NCBI GenBank assembly: GCA_018644665.1
Contig: JABGQA010000065.1
Location: 1-64,000, forward strand
Direction of reading: 5' to 3'
Length of the DNA: 64,000 nt
Origin: Candidatus Poribacteria bacterium
Lineage (GTDB): Bacteria > Poribacteria > WGA-4E > GCA-2687025
In this document: positions 53,848 through 63,746 of the stretch, piece after piece
How positions within the stretch are numbered: the stretch's first letter is position 1
How the letters are laid out: each line of letters begins with the position of its first letter
Notes under the pieces: model-generated
Told to the model about the DNA's origin: nothing
Database searches by the model: none
The model's input: only the letters and a program-made list of their open reading frames with translations
Program-made: the position numbers and the translations under genes

Positions 53848-55842
53848 ATGCCCGCCCTCCCCGTTCGGCCCGACCACGACCTTCCTGCCGGCGTAACGCT
53901 TCGGCGGACGTTCCGCGGTCATTCAGGAGCTGTATGGGACGTATCGTGGTCGCCCGACGGCGATCGTGTGGCGAGCTGTGGCGGGGACGATCACGTCATA
54001 CGCGTCTGGGATGTCGCGACCGGCGGGCAGATCTACGAACTCGAGGGACACACGGAGAGTGTGGAGTGCGTCTCCTGGTCGCCCGACGGCGAGCACATCG
54101 CGTCCGGCGGATACGATGGCTCCGTGTGCGGATGGAACGCCCGAAGCGGCGAGCAGACGCAGAAGTTGGAAGCGAACGCGCATCACATCCACACTGCGTC
54201 GTGGTCGCCCGACGGGCGCTTCATCGCGGCCGGTGGCGACGATTGCGAGGAGCCAGATGCCGACAGCCCGGTGCGCATCTGGGACGCCAGGACCGGACAG
54301 GAAGCACGACGGCTCACGGGGCACGTGGACACCGTATGGAGCGTGGCGTGGTCGCCTAACGGGAGATTCATCGCGTCGGGCGGACGTGGTGGCGTCATAC
54401 GCGTCTGGGACGCGGAGACAGGCGAGCAGACCCGAGCACTCGCGGGACATGCGGGCGTTTCGGAGGAGTACACGGGGTATGTGATGCGCGTATCGTGGTC
54501 GCCTGACGGGGGTTCTATTGCGTCCTGTGGCTCCGACAGGCTTGTGCGCATCTGGGACCCGGAAACGGGGACGGAGACGCGGCAACTCGAGGGACACCCG
54601 GACGGTGTAGACAGCGTCTCATGGCTGCCCGATGGCAGGCGCATCGCCTGCGACGAGGGAGATGGCTGCGTTCGCATCTGGGACGCGCAGGGAGGCGCCG
54701 AGGTTCGCAAACTAGAGGCGCGCTGGGGCGTTTCGTGGTCACCCAACGGCAGCCTCATCGCATTCTGGGACCGCAACTGCGCAGTGTGCGTCGCGGACGC
54801 CCAGACCGATCAGGGCGGCCGCAAGCTGGGAACACACACGGGCTGGGCCAAGAGCGTGTCGTGGTCGCCGGACGGCAAGCTCATCGCGTCGTACGGCCAC
54901 GATCACGTTGTCCGCGTCTGGGACTGCGAAACCGGCGAGGAAACCGCGACGCTGGTGGGGCATACCGATAGCGTGCAGGACCTTGCCTGGTCACCCGACG
55001 GACGGTTCATCGCATCCGGCGGAGAGGATCTCGGCGTGCGTGTTTGGGATGTCCACGCCAGCACGCAAGTCTGGAGGTCCCCATACCGCAGGGGATGGGT
55101 GCTAAGCGTTCATTGGTCGTCGGACGGGCGATGCATCGTGTCCGGCGATGCGCTTGGCGTCGTGCGCGTCTGGGATCTACAGACCGGAAAGGAGACGTGG
55201 ACGCTCGCAGAAGCCGCCCCCTGCTCCTGGTCGTCTGACGGCCGGCTCATGGCGCGCGGGGACTCTCGAGGCGCTGTGCGCGTATGGGATATGGAGACAA
55301 GGAAACTGAGGCGGACACTCGACGGACACACGGGACGCGTGGGCGGCATCTCGTGGTCATCCGACGAGAGATTGGTTGTGTGTCGTGACTCCGCCGGCGT
55401 CGTGCGCGTCTGGGATACGCACGCGGGGGAGGAGATCCACAGGCTTGAAGAGCCTGCGGGCGCGCTCTCCTGGTCGCCTGACGGGCGACGGCTTCTGTCT
55501 GTCAGCCACCGCGATCTGCGGGTGTGGGACGCGCAGACCGGACAGACCGCCGAGAGACCCCTCAAGGCAGAGCGGCGCCGCCTACTCAGCATCTCGTGGT
55601 CGCCCGACGGACGAATCCTCGTCTTGAAGCTGGACGACGGCGCACTTGAGGTCTGGGATACGGCCACGTGGGAGGTCGTCGCCGCCGTGTACGAGGGTGG
55701 CATCGGCCTTCCCTGGCAGCCGCCGGACGAACGCGCCTTCCACCCGACGCGGCCGCTCTTGGCGACGAAGGGTGTCCGCCCGTCCGAGCGCATTCGCATA
55801 CTGGAGTTCGATGTCGACGCCCTTGTCGGCGCAAGCGGCTGA
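53848..55842 (+). CDS. Cytosolic ~14-repeat WD40 protein
   Basis: About 14 'VSWSPDG..IASGG...VRVWD' repeats; no signal peptide and no FlgD-like tail. Confidence 0.85.
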   Translation: MPALPVRPDHDLPAGVTLRRTFRGHSGAVWDVSWSPDGDRVASCGGDDHVIRVWDVATGGQIYELEGHTESVECVSWSPDGEHIASGGYDGSVCGWNARSGEQTQKLEANAHHIHTASWSPDGRFIAAGGDDCEEPDADSPVRIWDARTGQEARRLTGHVDTVWSVAWSPNGRFIASGGRGGVIRVWDAETGEQTRALAGHAGVSEEYTGYVMRVSWSPDGGSIASCGSDRLVRIWDPETGTETRQLEGHPDGVDSVSWLPDGRRIACDEGDGCVRIWDAQGGAEVRKLEARWGVSWSPNGSLIAFWDRNCAVCVADAQTDQGGRKLGTHTGWAKSVSWSPDGKLIASYGHDHVVRVWDCETGEETATLVGHTDSVQDLAWSPDGRFIASGGEDLGVRVWDVHASTQVWRSPYRRGWVLSVHWSSDGRCIVSGDALGVVRVWDLQTGKETWTLAEAAPCSWSSDGRLMARGDSRGAVRVWDMETRKLRRTLDGHTGRVGGISWSSDERLVVCRDSAGVVRVWDTHAGEEIHRLEEPAGALSWSPDGRRLLSVSHRDLRVWDAQTGQTAERPLKAERRRLLSISWSPDGRILVLKLDDGALEVWDTATWEVVAAVYEGGIGLPWQPPDERAFHPTRPLLATKGVRPSERIRILEFDVDALVGASG

Positions 55843-55976
55843 CGAACGGCAATCGCGCCCGCCCCACGGCTGACGAAGCAATCCCACACAGCACGCCAAC
55901 GCCTCAACGCCCATCGGCGTTAGGCATGGCAGGAACTCATCGCGCCGGTGAGTAGAACAGCCACGGAGAACCCGCC

Positions 55977-57839
55977 ATGCGACTCGCTACACGTATCGCC
56001 TTGATCGTCTGCCTGGCATCTGCGTTCGTAGGGTGCTTCGCGCTCTCACGCCAGCGAGCCAAGGAGGAAACCGCGGCCGCGCCTACCGCAAACGCGCCCG
56101 CCACGTCGGCGCCCGCGGCGGGGGCCGACGCGACGCCGGCTCCCGTGGTCACGCCAGAGATCGCCGTGGAGGCGCGCGAAAATAAGAGGGGGGCCGCGGC
56201 GTCGGAGAGTGAGGTCGCGCCGCAGCGAGGCGCCAAGCTCGAACGGCTACAGACCGCCCAGCAGCCATCGCGGGGGCGCCTATCGGTCGACACGCTGCAG
56301 GACGCGAGTGCAGGCATCAGGGTGAGCGGCAGCGCAATGAGTTCGGGTCGCGCGATGAGCCAGTTAGCCGCCGCGCCAGGCCTGCTCTACTTCGTCGCCC
56401 CCGGCGAGATGCAGGAGTCGTACGACGCCATCACGGACAACAGCTTCCGCTCGCCCATTGGTCATCCGCTGTCCACGTTCTCGATCGACGTCGGAACGGC
56501 GTCGTACAGCAACATCCGCCGGTTCATCAACCGCGGCGACAAGCCGCCCATCGACGCCGTTCGCGTCGAGGAGATGATCAACTACTTCCGCTACGACTAC
56601 CCGGAGCCCGAGGGCGACGCGCCATTCGCCGTGTACACGGAAATCGGGGACGCGCCGTGGAGGCCGGAGCATCACCTCGTGCACATCGGCCTGCAGGGAA
56701 AGCGCGTCGACCACGCCGACCGCCCCGCGAGCAACCTCGTGTTCCTGATGGACGTGTCCGGCTCGATGCGGTCGCCGAACAAGCTGCCCCTCCTGAAGCA
56801 GGCGTTCCGACTGCTCGTGGGCGAACTCGACGCGCGAGATCGCGTCGCGATCGTGACCTACGCCGGTCAGGCCGGCCTCGCCCTGGAACCGACCTCGGGA
56901 GCGGAGAAGCAGCAGATACTGGAAGTCGTTGCCGCCCTGGGAGCCGGGGGATCGACCGCGGGAGCCGACGGCATTCGGACGGCGTATGAACTCGCGCGCA
57001 AGAGCTACATCCCCGGTGGCATCAACCGCGTGATCCTCGCCACCGACGGCGACTTCAACGTCGGCATTTCGGACGACGGCGCGCTCGTCCGCATGATCGA
57101 AGAGAAGCGCGAGGGCGGCGTGTTCCTCACCGTCCTCGGCTTCGGCGAGGGCAACCTCAAAGACGCGAAGATGCACAAGCTCGCGGACAAGGGGAACGGG
57201 GCGTACCACTACATCGACTCGATCTTCGAGGCGAAGAAAGTGCTCATCGACGAGATGGGCGCGACGCTCCAGACCATCGCGAAGGACGTGAAGATACAGG
57301 TCGAGTTCAACCCGGCGCACGTCGCGGCGTACCGGCTCGTGGGGTATGAGACTCGCCTGCTCGCGGCAGAGGACTTCGCGGACGACAAGAAGGACGCCGG
57401 TGAGCTGGGCGCGGGGCACACCGTGACGGCGCTCTACGAGGTGATCCCGCGCGGCGTGGACTCGCCCGAGCTGGAAGGCTTGCAGATCCCGCTCAAATAC
57501 CAGGAGCAAGACCTGAGCGAAGCGGCCGAGGGGTCCGGCGAGATGCTCACGGTGAAGCTGCGCTACAAGCAGCCTGAGGGCGACACAAGCCAGCTCATCA
57601 CGCAGGCGGTGTCCTCGGACGCGGGCGGCGGCGACTGCACGGACTGCTTCGAGTTCTCGGCAGCGGTCGCGCTGTTCGGGATGCTGCTCCGCGACTCGCC
57701 GGCCGCGGGCGACGCTACGTATGACGACGCGGTCAAGCTGGCCCGAGGCTCCCTCGGCGCGGACGAGGATGGGTACCGGCGCGCCTTCGTGGACATGGTC
57801 GAGATATACGGGAAGCTGGCCGCCACGCAGGTGAACTAG
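55977..57839 (+). CDS. YfbK-like von Willebrand factor A lipoprotein
   Basis: 'SAFVGC' lipobox; 'HPLSTFSIDVGTASYSNIRRFINRGDKPP', MIDAS 'VFLMDVSGSM'. Confidence 0.92.
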   Translation: MRLATRIALIVCLASAFVGCFALSRQRAKEETAAAPTANAPATSAPAAGADATPAPVVTPEIAVEARENKRGAAASESEVAPQRGAKLERLQTAQQPSRGRLSVDTLQDASAGIRVSGSAMSSGRAMSQLAAAPGLLYFVAPGEMQESYDAITDNSFRSPIGHPLSTFSIDVGTASYSNIRRFINRGDKPPIDAVRVEEMINYFRYDYPEPEGDAPFAVYTEIGDAPWRPEHHLVHIGLQGKRVDHADRPASNLVFLMDVSGSMRSPNKLPLLKQAFRLLVGELDARDRVAIVTYAGQAGLALEPTSGAEKQQILEVVAALGAGGSTAGADGIRTAYELARKSYIPGGINRVILATDGDFNVGISDDGALVRMIEEKREGGVFLTVLGFGEGNLKDAKMHKLADKGNGAYHYIDSIFEAKKVLIDEMGATLQTIAKDVKIQVEFNPAHVAAYRLVGYETRLLAAEDFADDKKDAGELGAGHTVTALYEVIPRGVDSPELEGLQIPLKYQEQDLSEAAEGSGEMLTVKLRYKQPEGDTSQLITQAVSSDAGGGDCTDCFEFSAAVALFGMLLRDSPAAGDATYDDAVKLARGSLGADEDGYRRAFVDMVEIYGKLAATQVN

Positions 57840-57864
57840 CCCCGCAGCGATGCGGCCGGCGCGC

Positions 57865-58851
57865 TCATGTTCGGCGCCGGTCGAGGACGGCCGCGTTGGC
57901 GACGAACTCCGGCGTCCCACCGCGGCACACGGCGAGAACGTCCCGCGCCAACCGACGCGACAGCGACACCCGCGTGGCGTCGGAATACGCCGCCGTATGC
58001 GCCGTGAGCGTCACGTTATCCATCGCGCACAGGGGATGATCGGCGTCGATAGGTTCCGTCTCGAACACGTCGAGACCGGCACCCGCAATCTGGCCGTCGC
58101 GCAACGCCTCGACAAGGTCCGCCTCGTTCACGACGGGGCCGCGACCAGTGTTGATGAAGTACGCCGTCGGCTTCATGTGGCCGAAGAACGTCGCGTCGAG
58201 CATGGCCCGCGTGGCGTCGTTCAGCGGGAGATGGCACGAGACGTAATCGGAGCGACTCGCGAGCTGCTCCAGCGTGACGGACTCGACGTCGGCCTCACGG
58301 AACGCGTCGGCATCGGCGTACGGGTCATGCGCGATCACGGACATGTCAAGCGCCTGGCCACGCAGCGCCATCGCCCGCGCGATGTTCCCGAAGGCGACCA
58401 ACCCGAGCGTCTCGCCGTGGATAGACCCCATGGGCGCCAGGGAGAAGCCGCGCCACTTGCCGTCGCGCACGGCGCGGTCCTGGATCACGAGCTTCTTGGC
58501 GCCCGCGAGCATGTGCGTCAGGGCGTGGTTCGCCACCTCTTCGATGCAGAAGTCTGGGAAGTGCCCCACCATCACGCCGTGTCTCGTCGCGGCGTCGAGA
58601 TCGACCGTGTCCACGCCGACGCCGTACCGGATCACCATCTTCAGCTTCGGGGCGGCGGCGAACACCTCGTCTGTGTACGGCTCGGAGCCGCATAGGGCGA
58701 CATCGGCGTCGCGCACTGCCTCGGCCACCGCCTCGGGGGTGCGGCACTTCCCGGCCAGCCGGAATTCGACGTCGGGGACGTCGAGCCCCTCGCGTTCTTC
58801 CGTCATCGCGGCGTCCGGCCCGGCGGCGGTGTGTACGGCGATCTTCTTCAT
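57865..58851 (-). CDS. D-2-hydroxyacid dehydrogenase / phosphoglycerate dehydrogenase-like
   Basis: 'ETLGLVAFGNIARAMALRGQALDMSVIAHDPY', 'INTGRGPVVNEADLVEALRDGQIAGAGLDVFETEP'. Confidence 0.9.
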   Translation of the reverse strand: MKKIAVHTAAGPDAAMTEEREGLDVPDVEFRLAGKCRTPEAVAEAVRDADVALCGSEPYTDEVFAAAPKLKMVIRYGVGVDTVDLDAATRHGVMVGHFPDFCIEEVANHALTHMLAGAKKLVIQDRAVRDGKWRGFSLAPMGSIHGETLGLVAFGNIARAMALRGQALDMSVIAHDPYADADAFREADVESVTLEQLASRSDYVSCHLPLNDATRAMLDATFFGHMKPTAYFINTGRGPVVNEADLVEALRDGQIAGAGLDVFETEPIDADHPLCAMDNVTLTAHTAAYSDATRVSLSRRLARDVLAVCRGGTPEFVANAAVLDRRRT

Positions 58852-58918
58852 ACGCGCGGACGTCCCCCAGGTGGCTGATTGGAGCGTGCTTCTGGCGTGT
58901 TCTCGTGTGTGTCGCGGG

Positions 58919-59665
58919 TCAGTATATCACCTGTCCCGCCGACACGTTCAGGTCGGCGCCGACGATCCATCCCGCACGATCCGAGCAGAGGAAGACGATC
59001 GGGTCCGCGATGTCCCGCGCGTCTCCGATGCGCCCGAACACGACCTGCTTGCGCACGCTCTCCTCGCGCGCGGGGTCGGAGAACATCCACTCGGTCATTG
59101 GGCTGCGCACGTTCCCGGGCGAGACGCAGTTCATGTTGATCCCATGGCGACCGAGACCGCGGGCGCCGCCCAGCGTGAGCTGACTGATCGCAGCCTTCGC
59201 GGCGCAGTACGCGCTCATGCCGCCCTGACCGCTGTGGTTGCACAGGGACGAGACGTTCACGATCTTGCCGTAGCCCTTGGGGATCATCGCGCGATCCGTT
59301 ACCTCCTTGATGCACGCCGCCGTCCCACGAACGTGCACGGCGAACTGCCGATCCCATCCCTCGACATCGGCCACGGACGCCACGCCTCGTCCCCCGATCC
59401 CGGCGGTGTTGATGAGGATGTCGATCGTGCCGAACCGCTCCAGAGCGGCGTCGACCATGCGCGTGACGTCGTCCGGCTCGGTCACGTCGGTGTGGACGTA
59501 TAGGGCGTCGCCCAACTCGCGCGCGAGTTCCTCGCCGCCGTCGTCCCGAAGATCCGCGAGGACAACCTTCGCTCCCTCATCGATGAGGATGCGCGCGCAC
59601 GCCTCGCCCATTCCCCCGACCGCGCCCGTGATGACAGCCACCTTGTCCGTCAGACCCAGGTCCAT
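58919..59665 (-). CDS. Short-chain dehydrogenase/reductase
   Basis: 'KVAVITGAVGGMGEACARILIDEGAKVVLADL', 'SAYCAAKAAI'. Confidence 0.93.
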   Translation of the reverse strand: MDLGLTDKVAVITGAVGGMGEACARILIDEGAKVVLADLRDDGGEELARELGDALYVHTDVTEPDDVTRMVDAALERFGTIDILINTAGIGGRGVASVADVEGWDRQFAVHVRGTAACIKEVTDRAMIPKGYGKIVNVSSLCNHSGQGGMSAYCAAKAAISQLTLGGARGLGRHGINMNCVSPGNVRSPMTEWMFSDPAREESVRKQVVFGRIGDARDIADPIVFLCSDRAGWIVGADLNVSAGQVIY

Positions 59666-59707
59666 CCGCGCCTCCTCTACGTGTTCACGGTCGTCGCGTC
59701 GGCGTTG

Positions 59708-61900
59708 TCATCGGGCCGGCGTTGGATCGCCGACGACGATGCCCCTGCCGTTCGTGGCGAGATACACCCGCCCGAAGACACGCGGGTCTCCGATGACAAC
59801 GCGGTCGATGCCGCCATACTGATGCCGGTCGTCGTTTATTCGCGTCCACGCCTCGGCGCCGTCGGTGGAGCGATAGACGCCCGCCACACCGCGCACCGTG
59901 CCGGTCATGTAGACCGTGTCGAGTGGGTGGCCCGGCGCGGCTTTCCCGAACCCGACTGCGTACGCCTCTTCCACGCCTGGCGCCTTCGAGAACGGTTGCC
60001 CTCGCGCGGCGGCGCGGTAGAGGCCGTGCGAACGGACGGCGATCCACAGATCGCCGGCTTCGCTCGGGGCCGCAGTGAGTTGTCCTCGGCCGGACGGTAG
60101 CCCGGCTGCCATCACCGTGAACGTGACGCCTGCATCTACGGAGACGTGCACATCGCCATCCGCCGGGTCGCGCGCGTAGAAGACGCCCGCCGCGTTTCGA
60201 TCGGAAATGGCGGCCGCGCGCTCGGGTAGCCCCTTACAGCGGCGCCATGTCTTACCTAGGTCATGCGAGACGTGGGCCCGCGCGCCGTCCGGCGTCCAGA
60301 CGATCGCTTGGGCGTCAGCGGAGATGGCGACCGCCCCGCGCCCGTCCTCGTTCGCTGGCTCCGTCTCGAACGCCGTCCATGCGCGGCCGCCGTCCATCGA
60401 GTACGCACCGTGAGGATCGCCGTCGCGGGTGCTGCCTACGCGCACCACGAACTCGGGGTCGTGGGCGGCGAAGTCCAGGCTCGTGCCGGTGACGAAGCGC
60501 GGGTCGTCGAACGCGCCATCCGACGGCGACTGGGTGATGTCATCGTGGCGGAATCCGCCGAGATCTCCGAGGGCACTGAGCAGAGGCGCGCCCACCGGCG
60601 GGCTGATGAGGTCGAGCACGGCCGTCTCCTCAATGCCCATCGCCGCCACCTTCCATCGCGTCGGCTGCCCGGCGTCAGCGGCGGTCAGATCGTCGGAGCC
60701 CCACACCGTCGCGCCTGTTGCGTATAGCGCATTGTCGGAGTCGTACGGGTCGATGCCGATGGATCCGATCCAATGCCCTAGCTCGACGGATTGACGTCCC
60801 CAGCGAAGGTATGGCGAGGCGGAGCCGTCCCGGGCGGCCGTCTCGCCGAGCGCAGTCCAATGCGCGCCGGCGTCGGTGGTTCGGAACAACTCATCGCGTG
60901 GCCACCAGCGGTTCATGGTTGCCACAACAACGACGCCAGGCATCTGCGGATCGACCGCCAGCCCGGCGTAGCCAAAGTCGCCTTCGCTACCCTCGCCCGG
61001 CGAGATTGGCGTGACGTCGTCCCACGCTCCGACGTCGGGTCGGTGGCGCCAAACCGCGCCGTCGGTCATGCCGTTCGGGCCGGGCGCGGAGGCGTACGTC
61101 ACGTAGAGGTCGCCGGCGCGGCCGAACGCAACGTGATGCGGCAGAAGACCGCGTGGCTGCCCCGCCACTGCGAGCCATGACACGCCCCCGTCGTCCGTGT
61201 GATAGAGGCTGACGGCCGGGTCCGCGACGGCGACATACACGCTCTGTGTAGGCACGCCCGGCGTGCTGACGCGTGGGTCGAACGCAATGCCCGTGACGCC
61301 GATCTTCGCAGTTCCGCGGGCCTGGAAGCTCGCGACCGGCGTCCACGTACGGCCGTAGTCGTAGCTGCGCCACAGGCCGTCGTCGCGCGTGCCGAGATAC
61401 AGACAGCGGCCATCGTTGCGATCGACGACGAGCCGCTCTCCCATGGAGCGTCCGTCCTCGTTGCCACCCATCCGCAGCGGGAGGTCGATCCTCTCCCAAC
61501 TGTCGCCTCGGTCCTCGGATCGTAGGATCGCGGCGTTGGGCGCCCAGTCCTGGTTGTATGCGCCGGCCGCCAGATACACTCGGCGGGCGTCGCTGGGGTC
61601 GAGGGCCAACCCATCGATGCCGAGCAGGTTCCAGTCCGACATGCCGATCCAGTCGGTGAGGGGCGTCCAGCGTTCCGCTGCCGGGCCCCACCGATAGACT
61701 CCGCCGATGTCCGTCCGCGCGTAGATGAGGTCCCGCTCCGCCTCACTGAACGCGATGCCCGTCACGAAGCCGCCGCCGACGATGGCGACATTGCGCCACT
61801 CGTATCGCTCGGCGTCTCCCCACGGGGCGGACATCGCGGCGAGTGCCACCAGAGCGAGGAGTAGCATTGGGGCCGCGCTACGCCGGACGGCAGTCGCCAC
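59708..61900 (-). CDS. GH74-like secreted glycoside hydrolase (xyloglucanase family)
   Basis: 'GGGFVTGIAFSEAERDLIYARTDIGGVYRWGPAAERWTPLTDWIG', 'LRSEDRGDSWERIDLPLRMGGNEDGRSMGERLVVD'; probable GTG start at 61900. Confidence 0.82.
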   Translation of the reverse strand: MATAVRRSAAPMLLLALVALAAMSAPWGDAERYEWRNVAIVGGGFVTGIAFSEAERDLIYARTDIGGVYRWGPAAERWTPLTDWIGMSDWNLLGIDGLALDPSDARRVYLAAGAYNQDWAPNAAILRSEDRGDSWERIDLPLRMGGNEDGRSMGERLVVDRNDGRCLYLGTRDDGLWRSYDYGRTWTPVASFQARGTAKIGVTGIAFDPRVSTPGVPTQSVYVAVADPAVSLYHTDDGGVSWLAVAGQPRGLLPHHVAFGRAGDLYVTYASAPGPNGMTDGAVWRHRPDVGAWDDVTPISPGEGSEGDFGYAGLAVDPQMPGVVVVATMNRWWPRDELFRTTDAGAHWTALGETAARDGSASPYLRWGRQSVELGHWIGSIGIDPYDSDNALYATGATVWGSDDLTAADAGQPTRWKVAAMGIEETAVLDLISPPVGAPLLSALGDLGGFRHDDITQSPSDGAFDDPRFVTGTSLDFAAHDPEFVVRVGSTRDGDPHGAYSMDGGRAWTAFETEPANEDGRGAVAISADAQAIVWTPDGARAHVSHDLGKTWRRCKGLPERAAAISDRNAAGVFYARDPADGDVHVSVDAGVTFTVMAAGLPSGRGQLTAAPSEAGDLWIAVRSHGLYRAAARGQPFSKAPGVEEAYAVGFGKAAPGHPLDTVYMTGTVRGVAGVYRSTDGAEAWTRINDDRHQYGGIDRVVIGDPRVFGRVYLATNGRGIVVGDPTPAR

Positions 61901-62054
61901 GGATCGCTCCTCAGATTCGATAGGCGGGGTCACAAACGCGCGGCGAGTATAGCACCCGCCCGCGCCGACAGATGTCGCGCGGCGTTGTGACCGGGGCGCT
62001 CTGATGGTAGACACAGTGCGATGCTCACACGGTCAGGCCCACGGGGACGAAATC

Positions 62055-63335
62055 ATGCGTTGGAGACTCACTAGCGAGACGCGACGCGCATTGCTGCGGC
62101 GGGCCGCCGGGTTCGTGTGCGTCGTGTGCCTGGCCGCATCCGCAGGCCCAGCAGTCGGCGCTACAGGCGGTACGACTGGAACCACAGACTCCATCCAAAT
62201 CGTGACAACTGAAGAGGAATTCCGCCAGGCCGTGGACGCGGCGGGCCCGAGCACGACCATACTTGTCGCGGCCGGCGAGTACCCCGGGAGCATGCGTTTT
62301 TCCAACGTCCAGGGGGCGGAGGGCGCGCCGATCGTCGTCGCTGCGGCGGACCCGGACAACCCGCCGGTGTTCCGATCCATCCAACTCTCTGACGCGGCGT
62401 ACTTGGAACTGCGTAATCTAACCTTCCGCGGATCGCCCACGAACGGGCTGAATATCGACGACGGCGGCTCCTACGACACGCCGTCGCACCACGTCGTCCT
62501 GCACGGCCTCACCGTCACGGATGTCGGGCCGGACGGAAATCGCGATGGCATCAAGCTGTCAGGCCTGGACGACTTCCGGGTGGAGGAGTGCCACCTCGAA
62601 CGTTGGGGCAGCGGCGGCTCGGGAGTCGACATGGTCGGCTGCCATCGGGGGCTGATCGTCGACAACGTGTTCCGCTACTCGAACGACGTCTCCGCGAACG
62701 CCGTACAGATGAAGGGCGGGACGTCGGACATTACCGTCCGCGGGAACCGGTTCGACCATCCGGGCTCGCGCGCGGTGAACGTCGGCGGCAGCACGGGATT
62801 CCCGTATTTCAGGCCTCCTGTCGCCATCGACGGGAGCGAGCCGGTGAACGCGGAGGCGCGGGACATCGTGGTCGAGGGGAACGAGTTCATCGGCGGCATG
62901 TCCCCCATCGCCTTCGTCGGCGTGGACGGCGCGATCGTGCGCTACAACACCATCTACCGGCCCGGGCGATGGGCGCTGCGCATCTTGCAGGAGACGCATC
63001 ACGAGACGTTCGTGCCGTCACGGGGCGGCGCGTTCACGGACAACCTCATCGTATTCCGTTCCGACGAGTGGGCGTCGGGCGGGGTGAACATCGGCCCGAA
63101 CACGGACCCCACGACGTTCTTGTTCGCCCGGAATTGGTGGCACTGCATGGACGACCCCGGCGCGAGTCGGCCGACCCTCCCCACGGACGAAGTCGACGGC
63201 GTGTACGGCCGCGATCCCATGCTCGCAGACCCCGACGCTGGGGATCTCCGCCCGGCAGAGGGCAGCCCCGCGAGTCGTGTCGGCGCGACGGCGCTCCCGG
63301 CGGCACTCCCGGCGGCACTCCCGGCGGCACAATGA
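62055..63335 (+). CDS. Secreted right-handed parallel beta-helix protein
   Basis: Signal peptide; 'TTILVAAGEYPGSMRFSNVQGAEGAPIVVAA', repeated 'LRNLTFRGSPTNGLNID', 'IVEGNEFIGG'-type turns. Confidence 0.8.
   Translation: MRWRLTSETRRALLRRAAGFVCVVCLAASAGPAVGATGGTTGTTDSIQIVTTEEEFRQAVDAAGPSTTILVAAGEYPGSMRFSNVQGAEGAPIVVAAADPDNPPVFRSIQLSDAAYLELRNLTFRGSPTNGLNIDDGGSYDTPSHHVVLHGLTVTDVGPDGNRDGIKLSGLDDFRVEECHLERWGSGGSGVDMVGCHRGLIVDNVFRYSNDVSANAVQMKGGTSDITVRGNRFDHPGSRAVNVGGSTGFPYFRPPVAIDGSEPVNAEARDIVVEGNEFIGGMSPIAFVGVDGAIVRYNTIYRPGRWALRILQETHHETFVPSRGGAFTDNLIVFRSDEWASGGVNIGPNTDPTTFLFARNWWHCMDDPGASRPTLPTDEVDGVYGRDPMLADPDAGDLRPAEGSPASRVGATALPAALPAALPAAQ
63294..63329. repeat. 12-bp tandem repeat x3 encoding LPAA
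   Basis: (CTCCCGGCGGCA)x3 at the 3' end of the beta-helix gene. Confidence 0.9.
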
Positions 63336-63353
63336 CGACGAGGATCGCGCCCC

Positions 63354-63554
63354 GTGGATAACGGCGCCGTGGTGAACATCGGACCTCGTGAGCGAAGGCG
63401 TCGGCTGACGATGGGCATCGTCACGCTCGTCATCGGCGCTTTTCTCGGACTCGCCATGGTGCTGTACGGTCTGGACCGCTGGTGGCGCCTCGGTCTCTTC
63501 GTCCCGTTCTGGCTGGGCAGTCTTGGCGTGCATCAGGCTCGCGAGAAGACCTGA
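63354..63554 (+). CDS. Small membrane protein, two predicted TM segments
   Basis: 'MGIVTLVIGAFLGLAMVLYGL' and 'LGLFVPFWLGSLGV'. Confidence 0.55.
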   Translation: MDNGAVVNIGPRERRRRLTMGIVTLVIGAFLGLAMVLYGLDRWWRLGLFVPFWLGSLGVHQAREKT

Positions 63555-63746
63555 GTGGTCCTCGCTGCGCGAGGTTCGCGCAACCCAGACACCGGCGTCG
63601 AACCGGTCGACGATCCCGACGAACAGCGGACGCTGCGTCGCCAGGCGCGGCTCGTGTATATCCAGACCACGGCAGCTTCGCTGATACCTACCGCGCTGGG
63701 TTTGGTTATCCCCGCTTAAGGCTCCGGGCGTACGAAAGGATGCGAT

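Noticed and set aside
56364-57920. 518-aa minus-strand ORF antisense to the YfbK-like gene
   Set aside because: Lies fully over a clear vWA gene; composition is that of a codon-bias shadow ORF.
63555-63746. Possible tRNA or small RNA before the amidohydrolase-like gene
   Set aside because: No cloverleaf arms or T-loop consensus recognised; only short GC-rich inverted pieces.
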